Below, piece after piece: positions 1-12,346 of a DNA stretch of 64,000 nt (the stretch's first letter is position 1; each line of letters opens with the position of its first letter). The stretch is taken from NCBI GenBank assembly GCA_026874595.1, contig CM049313.1:71604659-71668658 (forward strand), read 5' to 3'. Source of the stretch: Sipunculus nudus (taxonomy: Eukaryota; Annelida; Sipuncula; Golfingiida; Sipunculidae). A program made the position numbers and the translations under genes. The notes under the pieces were generated by a model. It had not been told where the DNA came from, did no database searches, and worked only from the letters and a program-made list of their open reading frames with translations.

Positions 1-249
1 CAAACAGGCATAGTTTCACCATAACCTGGTACAGAATCTAAAAGTCAAACACATCCATGACCTCTTCACAGCAGTGTAAGTTGTATTTTGCCGGGAAACT
101 GAACAAATGTTTAGAAATTGCACCACCTGTCGCCACCCAACCGTGCGAAAAAGAATTGATAAAAACCGCTACCGCTGTCGTTGAATTTCAGTCACCTGAT
201 GAACTGATGAGGCTAAACCGACGCTAGTGACTCAGATCTATTACATACC

Positions 250-299
<50 letters not shown>

Positions 300-2330
300 G
301 TCAAACTTACGTTAATGAATTTTAAATTCAACACTTTTCCCATATCAAGGATAACAGCTTTAATAATAGGAAAAGACAATTCCTTTCCGAGTTCCCAAAC
401 CAAAACTGACAGGACTGCTACAGTAGAAGAACCACATCCTATTTATTTCAGATTTTTTTCACTGGGTTTGAAGGATCCCACATTATATAAAATTTATAGC
501 CCACAGTCGAAGTGAGCGCATTACAACCTCTGATATGCCACGCGCACCTGCCTCACATTAAAACGTGTAGTAAAAATGTCGCAGATGTCAAATTCAATAT
601 GTACATGATAAATATAAACAGAGCAGTGTCATATTAGTTTCTTTGCATTCTACATTTTGAATTATTCATAGCACAATAAAAAACAGCTGATGACTAAACT
701 GTGTCAATGGGTATGTCAAATAGCGATAACAGGACAGTGCGTATGTTAAATCAGTTATACGTTACATGTAAGTGATCTCAAAATATAGCCAGTTATTATA
801 TATACGATTGAAAAGTTCCCGGAAATAACGCATGTTTCCTATATATGCCCCTATAAATCAATTTTGAATTGCAATTTAAACGTTTATTAATGAATTGGCG
901 CAAAAACAAAACACTGAACACTAATTGTGGTTTCATTAAAACAAAAGGGTTATAAATATCCAGTTGTAACGTATTAATATTTTTTTTCTTTCTTAATACG
1001 TTGATACCAAGGGATGGAAAATTAGCATTAATCAACAACCGTCACAAAATAACTGTCACACGACTGCCCACCCACCGGCCAGTAATGGCTGCTTAAATCA
1101 AATTTATATGCACTCACCAGCCTAATTATCTTTGTGTGGTTTGGCAAGCCCCTTGTGTTATTAAACTAATGAAACACCACCGGGTTAAGGGGTGACCTTG
1201 TCCTCCATGTTTTGTCTTCTCTATTGGTCTTGTCTCCCTCGATTGATTTCCCAACGAAAGCCAAACGCTCCTTGAAGTCTAGCAATAACATTTATAGTGA
1301 CGAACAATACATTAAGATATTATGCTATATAATTAGTTGATAATTGCAAATATATATATATATATATATCCGTAGGATTCTAGATAAATTTAGAATAAAT
1401 TCATACTTCGTTATCACTTTGACCTCATGGAATGAGATTCCGTCCGGTTTATGTTATCACAGCAAGATACAAGCTGCACGGGTTATTTAAGGCAATTATA
1501 ATCAACATGCTTTTAGTAAAAGAGGTATTAAAAAAATTGCATTGTTCGCCGTCTTCAATTGTTTATCTTTCCACACGTTAACACACTTACATGCGTAAAA
1601 CCCCATTTGAACAAGTCTTTGCTAAAAGGAGTCCGTACTGGTTGCAATGTTCTTATTTCCTGTTGCACAGTGGAACTTCTACTGGTTGGCACCTCCATAA
1701 AGTTGACACCTCTATATAGTGGGCAGTTGTTGACAGTAGCGATTTTTCCCGCTTGTAATTTTTATGTTATGGTCATGACCTCAATGCGTGGGCACCTCTA
1801 TGAAGATTAGATATTTCATATATAGATACGTGACAAATAGACAAAAATAATTGGATCCGGATAGTAAAATATGACGTAACTCTTAATATTACATTTTAAT
1901 ATATGCCTTTGAAAAGCATACCAAAAAATTAAACAGAGAAGGACAGACTAGCTAGTATTAATTATGTTCAATTTGTGCACAGTTGTTTCGACAGAATCTG
2001 ATGTGTCAAGGAAAAAAACGAAATAAATCACTAATGATTGACGTGGTCTCTCCCGTAATGAGACAGCGAAACACTCTTTCAAATCTCTCGATTAAACGCG
2101 TACCATCAATCTGCTTAAAGTGATGAATGGAAGGTGGCTACATTTTAATCAAGCTATTTCATTATTCTACAGTAAACTCAGGTTGTCGCAGAGTTAACAA
2201 TATTTATGCGCTATATGAAAAATGGGGTAAAAATAGGGAATATTTGAGAATATAAAAAGCCATTCGCATTTTTCTACATGCATATGGTATGGACTCGATG
2301 CTCTCAAAATATCATTAAATATTAGTTTTT
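1..2330. other. Unassigned AT-rich DNA with (TA)n tracts
   Basis: No recognisable gene. It holds (TA)n tracts at 253-297 and 1351-1369. Two minus-strand open segments (about 38-187 and 310-447) are discussed in the findings as weak exon candidates. A less AT-rich stretch at about 1120-1290 contains homeodomain-type cores (CTAATTATC) and a RUNX-like GTGTGGTTTGG. It could be regulatory, but I cannot show conservation. Confidence 0.5.
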
Positions 2331-2394
2331 TCATGGACCGGATAATTGAAATATATAGCGGATATCATGGGTTAAATGGCTGTATCACCAGTCG

Positions 2395-2640
2395 TGCCGT
2401 GCATGGTCCCCCTCTTCACAAAGCTCAGACTCCATGGTGTACATCCATTTTAAATGTCAACTCAAAGCCTGGTTGTCGAGTCGAGGGTTGTTTCCGGTTT
2501 ACCCTGGTTTCCGCCGCTCGTTACAGCGGGAATTACTCATGCAAAACTCTATGATCCGGCATCCTATTGCCATATTACTGAAGGCCTGGGCAGGTTAGAT
2601 GTGTACCGGTGACTCCATTTCTCCGGCCATAATTACTTAT
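2395..2640. other. GC-richer non-repetitive stretch, no gene recognised
   Basis: Base composition here is more balanced than in the surroundings and no copy of this stretch was noticed elsewhere in the window. The plus frame from 2333 to 2554 is open for 73 codons but resembles nothing I know. It may be a conserved non-coding segment or chance; only cross-species alignment would decide. Confidence 0.25.
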
Positions 2641-2865
2641 AATGACCGGCGTTGAAATAGTTATGCTCTTTTCATCTACAAATGCTCAACGTTCACTGAT
2701 TAATATCATATTTCTTTAAACGGAAATCCAGTTGTTACACTGATTTGTGTAATTTTTCTAACAAATACCTAGCAAGTAAGTTTTGTTAAAAGTCCGTTCC
2801 TTGCATGTTGGTATTATACAGACTTCAGGATGATGGTAGTCCAGGTCATCTACTCAGGCTGTTGT

Positions 2866-3050
2866 AGCTCCACGGGCGGAGCAGGACAAGAAGGGGTCCA
2901 ACCCGGGAGGACCGATGACAAAACCCATAAAAAGTCTCCAGGTACGGAAAAAGGGGATCCATGCCGAATATTTGTTTAAACCTTTAAAAAATCGCGGCCA
3001 CTGGAAAAAGGGGGGAGGGGTACGAACCCCCGACCCCCTCCCCTTCATCC
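2866..3050 (+). mobile_element. Degenerate copy of the 'CAGGGGCGGATCC' MITE family
   Basis: It shares an ordered set of words with the copies near 45.9 kb and 51.6 kb: a CGGGCGGA-like start, 'aaggggtccaaccc', 'aggaccgatgacaaaa', a purine-rich block, 'tcgcggccactg', then a G-rich/C-rich end with 'gaccccctcccc'. Its termini are more eroded than in the 45.9 kb copy, so the boundaries are approximate. Non-coding and non-autonomous. Confidence 0.55.
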
Positions 3051-3119
3051 GTTATTACTCCACCACTCCAACCATCATCTGTTAGTCAGGTGATCTAACG
3101 GAGTTATCGTTACACGCCA

Positions 3120-5080
3120 GAAAAAAAGCACCAAAGTTAGTATGAAATGTCTACAGGTCAATCCTGATCATTCTTGAAGGGGTGCCCACCCGAATTCAGC
3201 TTCTTGTTTTTTCGGCAGGCCCGAGTCCAAAATAACATGATTTTACGTAACAGTTCACACCTTTCAGCAATAAACGGAATGCTGTAAACTAGATTGTCTC
3301 TAAAAAATTTTAAATAATCAGTATACATAATACGAACACCATTATGAAATATCATGAACAGTTATCGTAGATACATCTACGCCATAATATCTACCCATGG
3401 ATTTAATGAGTATATAATACATTAATGGGCAGTTCTTGAACATCCGTTGGGTTTTACATATTTTTGAATAATAACATTTCCAAGAAACTGATAAATTGCA
3501 GTAAAATTATCGATGGTAGCAATTTAGACCAAGCTTCAATACGACGGAGCTTCCAGTGGTGTTTAGTCATCTGTTGTTGTATTTTTATGGGTTGAGATTG
3601 GATTATTCTTTGTACATATATTCAAATAAATACTTTCAACGCTGATATTTTTATATAACTACCTAATTCTTAATTTATTATGAAATTATTTGACTGATTT
3701 CAACTTCAATTTGCCAGGAAAAGACTAAATAAAAAAATATGGTATGTATTACATTTTATTTACATAAAAACTAGTTCATACTGTGTTTTTTTTTCAAAGA
3801 AGAAAATGTCTGTCTACATTTACACTATTGTTTATAATTATTTATGTAGATAAAATGAATATGCTAATGGTGTATTATGTTGATGAGACCGTCATGTTAG
3901 CGTGAGCCTAAAGATTAGTAGGCAAAAACAATATTTTCAAATGTCCAAATAGTCAGTTACATATCGAACAAAAACACCAAATTTTGTAAGAAATATCTTC
4001 AGGTCAGTCCTTCAGGTGCCCATTCAGCAGGTCAGAGTCCAGAATAACAGGATAACACATGGTTATCAGACCTTTACAACTATGAAGGGAACGCGGTAAG
4101 GTGGGCTGAATCTGTATTTCATTTTCATTTAATCAATATACATATTAAGAATACTTTTGAATATATCAAACATATGTTGCAGTAAATATGACCAAAACCA
4201 ATTTAAAGGTTAACTGTAGCCAGCTTCAGATCAGGTCACGTCATCCGTCCATCCTTTAATTTGCCCAACGTTTTAAAGTAAAAATATTGGAGCTCAGCTT
4301 TTGAGAAATATTATACTGCATAACTGTTTGGATGATAAAGATAATATTAGTATAGGTGCAATCTGGGCAGCTTAGGGTATGATTGGAGTTTACATTCACA
4401 GTCTGCATGAACTGGGCCATTATTTTTACTGGACAACTGTACAAATATTAATTTTGGCTGCCGCGCGTTTTGATTAAGAATAATGTGTATCATATCATAC
4501 ACTCGTCGTCTACTCAAGCAGGACCATCTGTTTAAATGCTGTATCAAATATACGTAGTAACAAAGAACACAGGTTATTGAAAAAAAATTGTTGAGCTGCC
4601 TAAATATTTGATCACTGAGGGACTGTGCATGAATGCATCCCAATCACGATATATGATATACGGGCAAGTGAGACGATTCTCAGAATTGTACCATAAAGGA
4701 GCCTTTGTTTATACTTATCCTAAATAATATTTAACTGAAATGACATATTTGGCTTGTGGCTTTGTTCATTTCTATGCACTCTGAGACTATTGATACTTTT
4801 TGAGTACAAAATAAGTTAATGAGGACTTATGAAGATTAGCTGGGTGTTTAGAATAAATAATAAAAAAATGTCAGAAATATTATCGATTTGCGTTTTTTAG
4901 ACAAAATTTTACATTCTTAATTGTTTAGACATAGGAGGAACTGTCCGACTGAATTCACTTTAATTGCTTATGACCATAAAGTTAGGTAAGTGAATATGAA
5001 TATGCTAAAGTTGTATTACGATGCTGAGACCGCCATTTTGGTGCAAGTCTAAAGTACTGTAAAAGCAAACTCGATATATC
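3120..5080. repeat. Diverged direct repeats of an unknown family
   Basis: Two pairs of related segments are visible. The block near 3125-3290 ('caccaaagttag', 'ctacaggtcaatcc', 'gtgcccacc', 'gagtccaaaataaca') resembles 3970-4060 ('caccaaattttg', 'cttcaggtcagtcc', 'gtgcccat', 'gagtccagaataaca'). The block near 3855-3930 ('atatgctaatggtgtatta', 'gagaccgtcatgtt') resembles 4998-5060 ('atatgctaaagttgtatta', 'gagaccgccatttt'). They look like old copies of one dispersed element; its ends were not resolved. Confidence 0.45.
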
Positions 5081-6124
5081 TGACAGGAAAAAGGGGCTTG
5101 GCCTTGAGCTTACCTACACATCTGCTGTTCAGAGGTGTTTGTCAATGTTCGATTCCTAGACCTATATAAGAACCTTTAAGGTGAATTTCAGAGAGTATTT
5201 GGAGATACAGATAACTCATATATTGGATTTGAAATATAATTGCTCGATTTTGTTATTCAGACATATATTTCAAGCTTTAATTTATTTATAGACATATTGT
5301 TTACGATTAAATAATGTTATAGAGATATTTGTTACCTCATACGGGAAATAGGAAGGCTTGTGCAATTGATTAAACCAGAGGCTTGCATATATTATTGAAA
5401 AAAAATGAATAATGTATCTATGGTATTTATTTTACATTCCCGAAATAAAAAAGAAAACAGGTCCGAAGGTAAAAATTAATGGGATGCAAGAATAAGAAAG
5501 GAATAAGAAATGTAGGACATGGTCTCTAGATGAAATGATGAATATTCAAGTAACACAATAATTATTAAGCCACAGTAGAAAACCACTATATAAACAAGAC
5601 AGTTTGCTGCATAAAAAAAGGCTAAACAGATTTTAATGTAAAAAGTACTACAATATACCAAGAAGGCTATAAGACAGGAAGTATTGAATCATCTGCAGTG
5701 AAGTCTTGAAAATAAGAACGCATATTTTCCGGCTCATAAAGAACATGGCAGGATAATTGTAAACCATTCACGTTTATATTTTGCTATGACAATTAAGCGT
5801 ATAACGTGATTATATTCGAAGTCTAGATCCCAAATTAAAGTCAACTACAATGACCGCAAATAATTCCTAATGAACAATACTCTCCTAAGACTCAGACAAA
5901 CGAAATCAGGAATTATTAAATAAAAAACCTGTGTTAATAAATGTTATTCTTTATTAAAACATTTTGTGTCACATTTTTATCTTGGTTGATGACAACCATG
6001 TTGAGATCTGTCATGAACACGTGGCATTTGGTGTTATGTGGGTTTCTTACGCACATTAAATAAATTAAACATATAAATTGGAACGTTTTTCTTTTTTGTC
6101 TTTAATTTGGTAAATCATTTGCAA

Positions 6125-6790
6125 TATTCTATCCAGATAAAGCGGAACTCAAGTGATTTTTCCTTTCCCTGACCCTTCATATTTTATGCAAAATTTTGTT
6201 ATTTCGGTGAGCAAAGGCCAAATAGGTTGTAGGCGCTAAAACGAAACCAATATGTACTTCACCTAGGGACCCCTCTAAAATCAACCCCCTGGATGTACTT
6301 TATCCACCTACAGACTTTTTTTTTAAATATTTTTTTTGGTGGAGGTTACCGCCTCCATTTTTCAAATGCTTGCTTAACTAAGTCTATATACAACCGCAGA
6401 ATTTCCATTCAGGTTTCGGACTCCGTGACAGGGGCTTGCACACAATGCTCTGGCGCCAACCAGGCTCGGCGTTACACTCCTGCGGGTCCTGGGTGTGTCT
6501 TATCCCCATTGCTGGGTAATAACACCGAGGAACCCCCGAAAGGCGCACTCGTTTGTGAGTGAAACCCGACTGTTGGGTACAGTCTCCCCATTGGGCCTGC
6601 AGTGCACCCACGCTGGGTTGGGGTCGACCGTGAAAAATCTCACCGGCTCGGCTGAGATTCGAACTCACGATCTCCCGGCTTTGAGCCCTGCGCTCTACAC
6701 CTGAGCCACAGAAGCCGGTCACCTACAGACTTTGGTGCTTGTCTCCGATCTGTAACGATATGGTCTAATTTTGCAGTGTTACTGCACTGC
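6125..6790 (+). repeat. Old dispersed repeat, copy 1, interrupted by a SINE
   Basis: The flanks (about 6125-6318 and 6720-6790) align with 7497-7728 in the same orientation. Shared words are 'gtgatttttcc', 'cacccctctgaaatca'-like text, 'gatgtactt', 'cagactttg' and 'tctgtaacgatat'. The SINE at 6319-6719 separates the two halves, so this repeat is older than the SINE. Confidence 0.6.
6319..6719 (-). mobile_element. tRNA-derived SINE (family A), complete, with 14-bp target duplication
   Basis: Read on the minus strand, it starts with a tRNA-like head near 6719. There is a polymerase III A box (TGGCTCAGGTG, matching TRGYNNARNNG) and, about 40 nt further, a B box (GTTCGAATC). A conserved body follows with 'cgggggttcctcggtgtta', and it ends at 6319-6340 in an A-rich tail, seen as T runs on the plus strand. 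The element is flanked by the perfect direct repeat CACCTACAGACTTT at 6305-6318 and 6720-6733, the expected trace of LINE-driven insertion. It encodes no protein; open frames over it on both strands are accidental. Related copies lie at 33.24, 37.55 and 50.6 kb. Confidence 0.9.
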
Positions 6791-7496
6791 TACCCAAGTT
6801 ATGTTCCAGAATGTGCCAGTACAACTAATATATTGCATCGTAACCTTTTGGCTTTAATAATTATAATTTGACCGGTTTATTTGTAAAAGCGTTCTGAAGG
6901 ATTTGATTTCTATGTAATATTTCAATTAGTAGTGAATTTTGATGTATGAGTGGTAATTTGTCAACATATTTTCAGGAATGTGCTCGCATACTTGTAAAAT
7001 GGCGACTATGAAAGTTAATAAAATAATTCTGATAAAAATTCATTGAGCTTGCCCAGAAGTTTACATTTTGAATTTGCAGCATTTTACAGAGATTGGTTGC
7101 CATGAATAACAAAAACAAATAAAAATATGAACGTTAGGTTGATCTTGATCGGAAATATGGTTTATTGGTCATATTGAGTCCAAACACCATTGCCCACTAA
7201 GGCAACTATCCATTATAATAAACATTTAATACTTTCCAAAAAAATGAATTATAAACTCAACAATAGTAAACAAGAAAAATATTTGCACATTTTTTTTTCT
7301 TTTATACACTTAATATCTTGTTTTAATGTTAGCATGTAGCTTCCCCAGTCCCAAATTTGATAAAAGGTATGGTAACGTGACCATTCTACATTTTTTTAGG
7401 CTACACGTGTTTAATATAACAATGAAAATAGTAATAATAGAAAGAACTCTTCTTTGGCTTTCTTTTGGTATATAATTTATTAAACTCATTAAACTT

Positions 7497-7728
7497 TCAT
7501 TAAACTCTAGTGGATCTAAGGTGATTTTTCCTTCCCTAGCCCCTCTTCATTTTCATGTCAAAAGAGGGTACTGTGATAAGCAAGGCGCAGCTGGTTTTTC
7601 AGGCTCTGAAACGTATCTGGTGAGTCCTCCATGAGGGCACCCCTCTGAAATCATCCGTTTTGATGTACTCTGCCCATATACAAACTTTAATGCTTTTTAT
7701 CCGGTCTGTAACGATATAGCCAAAATCT
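7497..7728 (+). repeat. Old dispersed repeat, copy 2
   Basis: Same orientation and word order as copy 1 at 6125-6790, but without the SINE, so it shows the pre-insertion layout ('catatacaaactttaatgc' is continuous here). Family unknown; no coding frame seen. Confidence 0.6.
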
Positions 7729-8210
7729 GACGCTAAGCCACCGGACTAGCGACAGGAGCTGGAGTGGTGGTGAAAGATATATCAAGAACTGATACGAAAT
7801 AAGTTCTCGTTCTCATTTTCCTACCAGGTGGATATAACTGTGTCCACAGAGTAAAACCGATGTCTTATATTCATCTGTCCAATTGCCGGAGATTTTCCAC
7901 ATGTGCTTCTTAAAGGGGTATACATCTGGATTTTAGGAAGTCAGGTGTAAATGGTTTGATGGGAGGGGTCACCTCTAAAGAGTAGATCTAAAGTTGTCGG
8001 TGATACACAAGTGAGACTTAACAGACAGAAAAATCAAGATGTTTGTCTTCGTTGTCATTTGTGAAAGATAATAATCTCATAGTTAAAATATTGTCCTGCA
8101 ATGAGTATTGAAATGTTTGAACCGCAGTTGAATGATAAAACAAAAACTGTCTCCTTCATAAGACCAGTGGTGTCTCGTCGTGTTACAATCATTGCCGACT
8201 GGTTCAGGTC

Positions 8211-9848
8211 GACACCTAGATCAAGGTTGGGTGGGCGTCATTGTACTCATACAGGTCATCTGACACCTAGATCAAGGTTGGATGGGCATCATTGTACTCA
8301 TACAGGTCATCTGACACCTAGATCAAGGTTGGGTGGGCGTCATTGTACTCATACAGGTCATCTGACACCTAGATCAAGGTTGGATGGGCATCATTGTACT
8401 CATACAGGTCATCTGACACCTAGATCAAGGTTGGGTGGTGGTCATTGTACTCATACAGGTCATCTGACACCTAGATCAAGGTTGGGTGGGCGTCATTGTA
8501 CTCATACAGGTCATCTGACACCTAGATCAAGGTTGGGTGGGCGTCATTGTACTCATACAGGTCATCTGACACCTAGATCAAGGTTGGGTGGGCGTCATTG
8601 TACTCATACAGGTCATCTGACACCTGGATCAAGGTTGGCTGGGCGTCATTGTACTCATACAGGTCATCTGACACCTGGATCAAGGTTGGCTGGGCGTCAT
8701 TGTACTCATACAGGTCATCTGACACCTGGATCAAGGCTGGGTGGGCGTCATTGTACTCATACAGGTCATCTGACACCTGGATCAAGGTTGGGTGGGCGTC
8801 ATTGTACTCATACAGGTCATCTGACACCTGGATCAAGGTTGGGTGGGCGTCATTGTACTCATACAGGTCATCTGACACCTAGATCAAGGTTGGGTGGGCG
8901 TCATTGTACTCATACAGGTCATCTGACACCTGGATCAAGGTTGGGTGGGCGTTAGTGTACTCATACAGGTCATCTGACACCTGGATCAAGGTTGGCTGGG
9001 CGTCATTGTACTCATACAGGTCATCTGACACCTGGATCAAGGTTGGCTGGGCGTCATTGTACTCATACAGGTCATCTGACACCTGGATCAAGGTTGGGTG
9101 GGCGTCATTGTACTCATACAGGTCATCTGACACCTGGATCAAGGTTGGGTGGGCGTCATTGTACTCATACAGGTCATCTGACACCTGGATCAAGGTTGGG
9201 TGGGCGTCATTGTACTCATACAGGTCATCTGACACCTAGATCAAGGTTGGCTGGGCGTCATTGTACTCATACAGGTCATCTGACACCTGGATCAAGGTTG
9301 GCTGGGCGTCATTGTACTCATACAGGTCATCTGACACCTAGATCAAGGTTGGGTGGGCGTCATTGTACTCATACAGGTCATCTGACACCTGGATCAAGGT
9401 TGGGTGGGCGTCATTGTACTCATACAGGTCATCTGACACCTGGATCAAGGTTGGGTGGGCGTCATTGTACTCATACAGGTCATCTGACACCTGGATCAAG
9501 GTTGGGTGGGCGTCATTGTACTCATACAGGTCATCTGACACCTGGATTAAGGTTGGGTGGGCGTCATTGTACTCATACAGGTCATCTGACACCTAGATCA
9601 AGGTTGGGTGGGCGTCATTGTACTCATACAGGTCATCTGACACCTAGATCAAGGTTGGGTGGGCGTCATTGTACTCATACAGGTCATCTGACACCTAGAT
9701 CAAGGTTGGGTGGGCGTCATTGTACTCATACAGGTCATCTGACACCTAGATCAAGGTTGGGTGGGCGTCATTGTACTCGTACAGGTCATCTGACACCTAG
9801 ATCAAGGTTGGGTGGGCGTCATTGTACTCATACAGGTCATCAGACAGG
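8211..9848 (+). repeat. Minisatellite: 32 tandem units of 51 bp
   Basis: Units begin at 8211 and recur every 51 bp with no insertion or deletion up to the last unit at 9792, which degenerates into flanking DNA at about 9843. The unit has the parts GACACCTAGATCAAGG, TTGGGTGGGCGTCATTG and TACTCATACAGGTCATCT. Because 51 is a multiple of 3, the array is open over long distances in several frames. The plus frame has a 17-residue repeat (TPRSRLGGRHCTHTGHL), broken once by TAG in unit 15. The minus frame (SDDLYEYNDAHPTLIQV) and the second plus frame are closed by every unit that carries CTAGATC. The variable sites (AGA/GGA, GGT/GAT/GCT) change amino acids in the plus frame, so I see no sign of protein-level constraint and treat this as non-coding. 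Confidence 0.95.
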
Positions 9849-12346
9849 GAGCTTCGGACGCATCCTGGACAAAAATAGATTGAGAAATCTTTATTTTAAA
9901 TATGCTTGGGCCATCATGTAAAACGGGGGGGGGGGGGACACATTTCCTCGACCAGACACCGGTACGACTGTTAAGAGAACAAACTTATTACCAATGGCAG
10001 ATGTTTTATTGTGGATGGATCCGTCTCACTTCTCGGGATACACAAATGGCATTACGTGCACGTTACTTTCATTTTTGCATCACAGGGAGCCATTCTGGAC
10101 TGTTTAAAGTCGAATCTTGCCATTTTCCAGTAATATGGCTGGAAGATTGTACCTTTTAACTCGCAAGAATCATCATCTTTAGGCTGTTTCATACCCGGTT
10201 AGTTTCAGGCATTTCCCATTAACTTCTATCTGTCCCACGAGTAACTAAGATTACTAGAAGGCCTGGCTTCACTCACTCCTATACTAAACCATAAGTATCC
10301 CTACCATCACTGACATGTCAACCAAAAGATAAGAGCGGTCACTTTTCTCGTGGGACAGCTTTGCCTTTTTTCACAGTCACTGCCCATTCCTTTTTACCAA
10401 CCTTTTACCTATAAAGTATTGCAGACACTCGATCGAATATTAGAGCTGACCTGTTCTGACCGGCTAGTATTTTATGTTTATGGTTTCTTTCAACATAGTC
10501 CACTAATATATCCGTCGAGTATTTGAGGTTAATATTCGGGTAATTAGTAAAATTCCAATTCCTACTGTATAGTAATGGTGGAGAGTTCGTGTCCCGTTCT
10601 AAGGGCACTTGGCAAAGGTCTTTATCACAAAGGACATTTCAATGAAAGTTTAACCACCTTTACCTTTTAAATTTGGCTGTTTTAGAGATCTTTGGTCTTT
10701 CCCCCAAAACCAGGGAGTGGGGACAGGACTCAAAGAAGTGTTGGCGATTGCTTAAAACAATGTCATGCTGCCTCTGAACTAAATATTGCTGCTGGTTGGC
10801 CCATGGTATTAAATTTGGAAGCGCCTTCGCTCAGAAGCCCAAGGCCTATTTGTCATTAAACTCCACACCTGACCAATACCCTTGTAGCAACGTAAGGACT
10901 GTGACAGAGTAAAGTTTCTTCAGGTATACCATGCACTCAGCACTTTTCAACAGAAAATTATCGAGGAGTTACATACATGAGCTAGGAATAGTTCCAGAAG
11001 TTTTGGCATGTGATTTATACATAGAGTGAATCTCTGAGATTTTGTTTTGCCATTGGAGAGCGGAGGAGCGTTGGTGTTTCACGGAAACAGAGAATTGGAC
11101 CCATTCGTGATAAATTCAAGTGTCTTAGGATTAACGTGGGACTTAGTTTCGTTTATATAATTATTCCATAATGAACTCTCAAGAGAATATATTACCGAAC
11201 TCATCCGGGAAATTTTGGAGGATTTGAATTAATCTTTGATATGTATGGTGTAATTGCGTACATATTTTTAAATGTAAAAGGTATTTTTTAATTCAAAAAC
11301 ATCGGTCATTGCACTCAATTAGTCTTCTTCTACAACTCTTTAGTGATCCTGTCTGAATACTGCTATGTTCCGGACGGTGTGAGTCAAAACCCGAATAAAT
11401 GGAACTGTAAAAATGTTTACATAATTGTGTAAAATGCAATCGATTTTATATAACTATGAAGAAATAAGAAGTCTTCTTTTCAAATATGAATACCCTTAAA
11501 TAAAAAGAAAGCTAATTAGACATACATAAGAGCATCTTGATTCAGCATAATATCATGCAGTGCCAACGTTTTCATTTTTTTATTTACATCACCAGCAGAA
11601 ATGGCAGAAATGTTGGAAAACCCATAAGGCCAGAGAGAGGGCGATAAACCTAGTCTGTGTGACCGCCTCGGGATTATTCTGTGTATAGTAAATCAGTCAC
11701 TGCGCCCATTATGTCTGGCATCCAAGGTTGCGATGCGTGTGTTATTCTGTTACAGGGAAAACCTTATCATTGCCGCCGGCGACTTATTTATCCAAGGCCT
11801 TAATAAATACATAGTGGTGCTCTACCAAATCATATCTTATTATCACAGCAAGGCGAACAGACAAAATCATCCCACGTGACCGTTACAAGAGTATTCACAA
11901 GTGATTTGTATAACTGTTGGTAAGCAAAATAAAATTCAGTGAATTCATTGCTGCTGCTGAGATATTATTATGTGACAGGCGAACGGTATCTGTCCTACAG
12001 AAGTTTAAAGGGGGGCGGGGGGCGGGGGGGGGGGGGGGGGGGCCTTTACATAAATAATCAGCACCCTTCCGCCAGAGGTCGTTTCTACTCGAAACGAATC
12101 TCTTCTGTTTGGGCACTGCTGGACGGCCGGGACAACTTATCTCAGCTGTCAAACTTTAAAATAAAAATTTGTTGCATTTCAAGGAAAGACCTTCTTTTTA
12201 CATTTCACAGGCACATGCTTACAAAATAATATTTATCCCGTAAAGTCCTTATCACAAATCACCTATATTGATATAATCTGCCTTGAAACAATTGTTATCC
12301 AACATACTTGAACCGGCAACATTGTCTTATTCTCTACATTATACCA
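9849..12346. other. Unassigned DNA with G-tracts and a short inverted repeat
   Basis: No gene recognised. It contains a 13-nt G tract (9925-9937), a longer interrupted G tract (12010-12042) and a perfect 12-bp inverted repeat (10230-10241 with 10347-10358). A non-repetitive, less AT-rich segment lies at about 11590-11860. Confidence 0.5.
10230..10358. repeat. Perfect 12-bp inverted repeat, 105-nt spacer
   Basis: CTGTCCCACGAG at 10230-10241 is matched by CTCGTGGGACAG at 10347-10358. The match does not extend beyond 12 bp on either side. It could be the ends of a very short MITE or a chance/regulatory palindrome; no target duplication was recognised. Confidence 0.45.

Noticed and set aside
6640-6719. 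Functional tRNA gene
   Set aside because: Boxes A and B are present but cloverleaf pairing is not evident, and the sequence continues into a SINE body with tail and target duplication.
6384-6722. 112-codon minus-strand frame and overlapping plus frames
   Set aside because: They lie entirely within SINE A, and its other copies break these frames.
8211-9848. CRISPR array
   Set aside because: Units are contiguous with no unique spacers, and the setting is eukaryotic.
8101-9921. Long repetitive protein (17-residue repeats) on either strand of the 51-bp array
   Set aside because: Frames are a by-product of a period divisible by 3; variable sites alter residues or introduce stops, one unit has TAG in the best frame, and no signal sequence or splice context supports it.
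12010-12042. Regulatory G-quadruplex
   Set aside because: The G-rich tract could fold so, but similar tracts occur in several MITE copies and near other repeats, so a simple homopolymer expansion is the simpler reading.
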